From Massilia sp. TS11 (GTDB lineage Bacteria > Pseudomonadota > Gammaproteobacteria > Burkholderiales > Burkholderiaceae_D), in assembly GCF_022012445.1 (NCBI RefSeq), contig NZ_JAKLTS010000007.1, positions 62,001 through 126,000 on the forward strand: a stretch of DNA of 64,000 nt, read 5' to 3'. The position numbers were made by a program, and so were the translations under genes. The notes beneath the pieces are model-generated. The model ran no database searches, had not been told where the DNA came from, and saw only the letters and a program-made list of their open reading frames with translations. This document shows positions 62,597-64,000 of this stretch, piece by piece. The first letter of the stretch is position 1, and each line of letters opens with the position of its first letter.

Positions 62597-63778
62597 ATGG
62601 AACTGATCGCCGCCCTTGACCGCCAGCTGCGCGCGCTCGACGAACACAGCCTGACCCGCCAGCGGCGCGTGGTGGAGACGCCGTGCGCGCCGCGCATGGT
62701 GGTCAACGGCCGCCCGCTGCTGGGCTTTTGCAGCAATGACTATCTGGGTCTGGCCAGCCATCCGCAGCTGGCCGCCGCCCTGGCCGAAGGCGCCCAGCGC
62801 TATGGCGTGGGCAGCGGCGCCTCGCATCTGATCAGCGGCCACTCGCGCGCCCACGAACAGCTCGAGGAGCGCTTCGCCGCCTTCATGGCCGATTACGTAG
62901 CGCAGGCGCGCGCCCTGTATTTCTGCACCGGCTACATGGCCAATCTGGCCGTGCTGACGGCGCTCGGCGCCGATGGCGAGGCCGAGATCTTTTCCGAGGA
63001 ACTGAACCACGCCTCGCTGATCGACGGGGCACGCCTGGCGCGCGCCCGCGTGCAGGTCTATCCGCATGCCGACGTCGCCACCCTGCGCCGCCAGCTGGCC
63101 GCCAGCACGGCCGCCACCAAACTGGTGGTGACCGACAGCGTGTTCAGCATGGACGGCGACCTGGCCCCGCTGGCCGCCCTGCTGGCCGCCTGCGAGGAAT
63201 ACGGCGCCTGGCTGGTGGTCGACGACGCCCACGGCTTCGGCGTGCTGGGCGCCGGCGGGCGCGGCGTGCTCGAAGCGCTCGGCCTGCGCTCGCCCCACAT
63301 CGTCTACATCGGCACGCTTGGCAAGGCGGCCGGCGTGGGCGGGGCCTTCGTGGCCGCGCATGGCACGATGATCGAATTCCTGATCCAGCGCGCGCGCCCC
63401 TACATCTACACGACCGCGCCCGCGCCGGCGCTGGCGCATGCGCTGCAGGCCAGTCTGGACATCATCGGCGGGCCCGAAGGCCAGGCGCGGCGCGCCCACC
63501 TGCATGCCCTGATCGCCCAGCTCGACGAGCAGCTGCGCCTGCGCAGCTGGCGCCGTCCGCCGTCGGCCACGGCGATCCAGCCGATCATCATCGGCAGCAA
63601 CGAAGACGCGCTGCAGGCGGCGGCCGGCCTGTATGGCCTGGGCCTGTGGGTGCCGGCGATCCGCCCGCCGACGGTGCCGCCCGGGACGGCGCGCCTGCGC
63701 GCCACCCTGACCGCCGCCCATACCCATGGCGACGTGGCCCAGCTGGTGGCGGCCCTGCACGAACTTGAGGGAGCCTGA
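62597..63778 (+). CDS. bioF: 8-amino-7-oxononanoate synthase
   Basis: 393 aa PLP-dependent alpha-oxoamine synthase that condenses pimeloyl thioester and L-alanine. [54 protein letters not shown] and PLP lysine K243 in [15 protein letters not shown] are seen. A GTG at 62591 overlapping the bioA stop would add two residues, but AGG spacing favours ATG 62597. Confidence 0.95.
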   Translation: MELIAALDRQLRALDEHSLTRQRRVVETPCAPRMVVNGRPLLGFCSNDYLGLASHPQLAAALAEGAQRYGVGSGASHLISGHSRAHEQLEERFAAFMADYVAQARALYFCTGYMANLAVLTALGADGEAEIFSEELNHASLIDGARLARARVQVYPHADVATLRRQLAASTAATKLVVTDSVFSMDGDLAPLAALLAACEEYGAWLVVDDAHGFGVLGAGGRGVLEALGLRSPHIVYIGTLGKAAGVGGAFVAAHGTMIEFLIQRARPYIYTTAPAPALAHALQASLDIIGGPEGQARRAHLHALIAQLDEQLRLRSWRRPPSATAIQPIIIGSNEDALQAAAGLYGLGLWVPAIRPPTVPPGTARLRATLTAAHTHGDVAQLVAALHELEGA

Positions 63779-63780
63779 GC

Positions 63781-64000
63781 ATGAGCCTGAACGAACCCGC
63801 CACCCAAGCCGCGCCGCAGACGGCCGTACGCGATCCCCTGCCGCGCTTTGCCTGCTTTGTGACCGGCACCGACACCGAAATCGGCAAGACCCTGGTCAGC
63901 ACCGCCATCCTGCACCAGCTGGCCCAGCTTGGCGTGCGCGCCTGCGGCATGAAGCCGGTGGCGGCCGGCGCCGAGCTGATCGACGGCGTCTGGCATAACG
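63781..64000 (+). CDS. bioD: Dethiobiotin synthetase, C-terminus cut by window end
   Basis: First 73 codons of an ATP-dependent ligase that closes the ureido ring of biotin. The P-loop is GTDTEIGKT (29-37), and [12 protein letters not shown] follows with the conserved lysine. GAGGGAG precedes the ATG, 2 bp after bioF. bioB presumably follows beyond the window. Confidence 0.93.
   Translation, partial: MSLNEPATQAAPQTAVRDPLPRFACFVTGTDTEIGKTLVSTAILHQLAQLGVRACGMKPVAAGAELIDGVWHN

Overview
The window is high-GC DNA from a betaproteobacterium. The protein repertoire (LiuR-controlled leucine catabolism, AceK, tandem chemoreceptors, TonB receptors, a RAYT transposase with GGGGTCAGACCCC-type repeats) suggests Oxalobacteraceae, of the Massilia/Duganella/Janthinobacterium kind. 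This placement is inference from gene content and protein style; no marker RNA gene is present. No rRNA, tRNA or CRISPR array was seen.

Layout. 1-6 kb: glutamate synthase gltB-gltD on the minus strand (gltD cut by the window edge). 6.06-7.09 kb: a RAYT (REP-associated tyrosine transposase) bracketed by inverted repeats. 7.1-14.5 kb: a cytosolic two-component pair, a SNF2-type helicase and divergent tex. 14.6-15.5 kb: grxD-ubiX, ending in a strong terminator. 15.6-18.3 kb: small regulators plus a metallo-hydrolase/SRPBCC pair. 18.3-25.4 kb: the first leucine/acyl-CoA block, liuR, liuA, aceK, thiolase, SDR, acyl-CoA dehydrogenase, GNAT. 25.4-31.5 kb: GST/NTF2-like pair and three tandem chemoreceptors. 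31.5-33.1 kb: purE-purK. 33.3-35.8 kb: secreted M4 metalloprotease. 36.5-37.8 kb: an ACT-like protein and a 2OG-Fe(II) oxygenase-like protein.

37.8-58.4 kb is dominated by cell-wall genes: a TonB receptor with a Tat-exported LD-carboxypeptidase, an orphan oligopeptide-binding protein, a fused SpmA/SpmB protein with a PBP4-type DacB, then a minus-strand run murQ - AmpG-like permease - NagX-like acyltransferase - GHL10 glycosidase - BadF-type sugar kinase - AmiD-like amidase - LysR - D-Ala-D-Ala dipeptidase. A GntR regulator, a serine beta-lactamase-like hydrolase and dadA follow. Two GntR-type operator candidates sharing ATTACACT lie in front of murQ and between gntR and the hydrolase. Together this reads as a peptidoglycan turnover and salvage locus: glycan and peptide trimming, import, sugar phosphorylation, lactyl-ether cleavage to GlcNAc-6-P, and D-alanine oxidation.

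58.4-64 kb is the second leucine block. A perfect 20-bp LiuR-type palindrome sits inside the coding sequence of a YchJ-family gene, upstream of liuB-liuC, and liuC overlaps bioA, which continues into bioF and bioD (cut by the window end). Methylcrotonyl-CoA carboxylase is a biotin enzyme, so this layout could couple leucine catabolism to biotin synthesis. The carboxylase alpha subunit (liuD) and HMG-CoA lyase (liuE) are not in the window.
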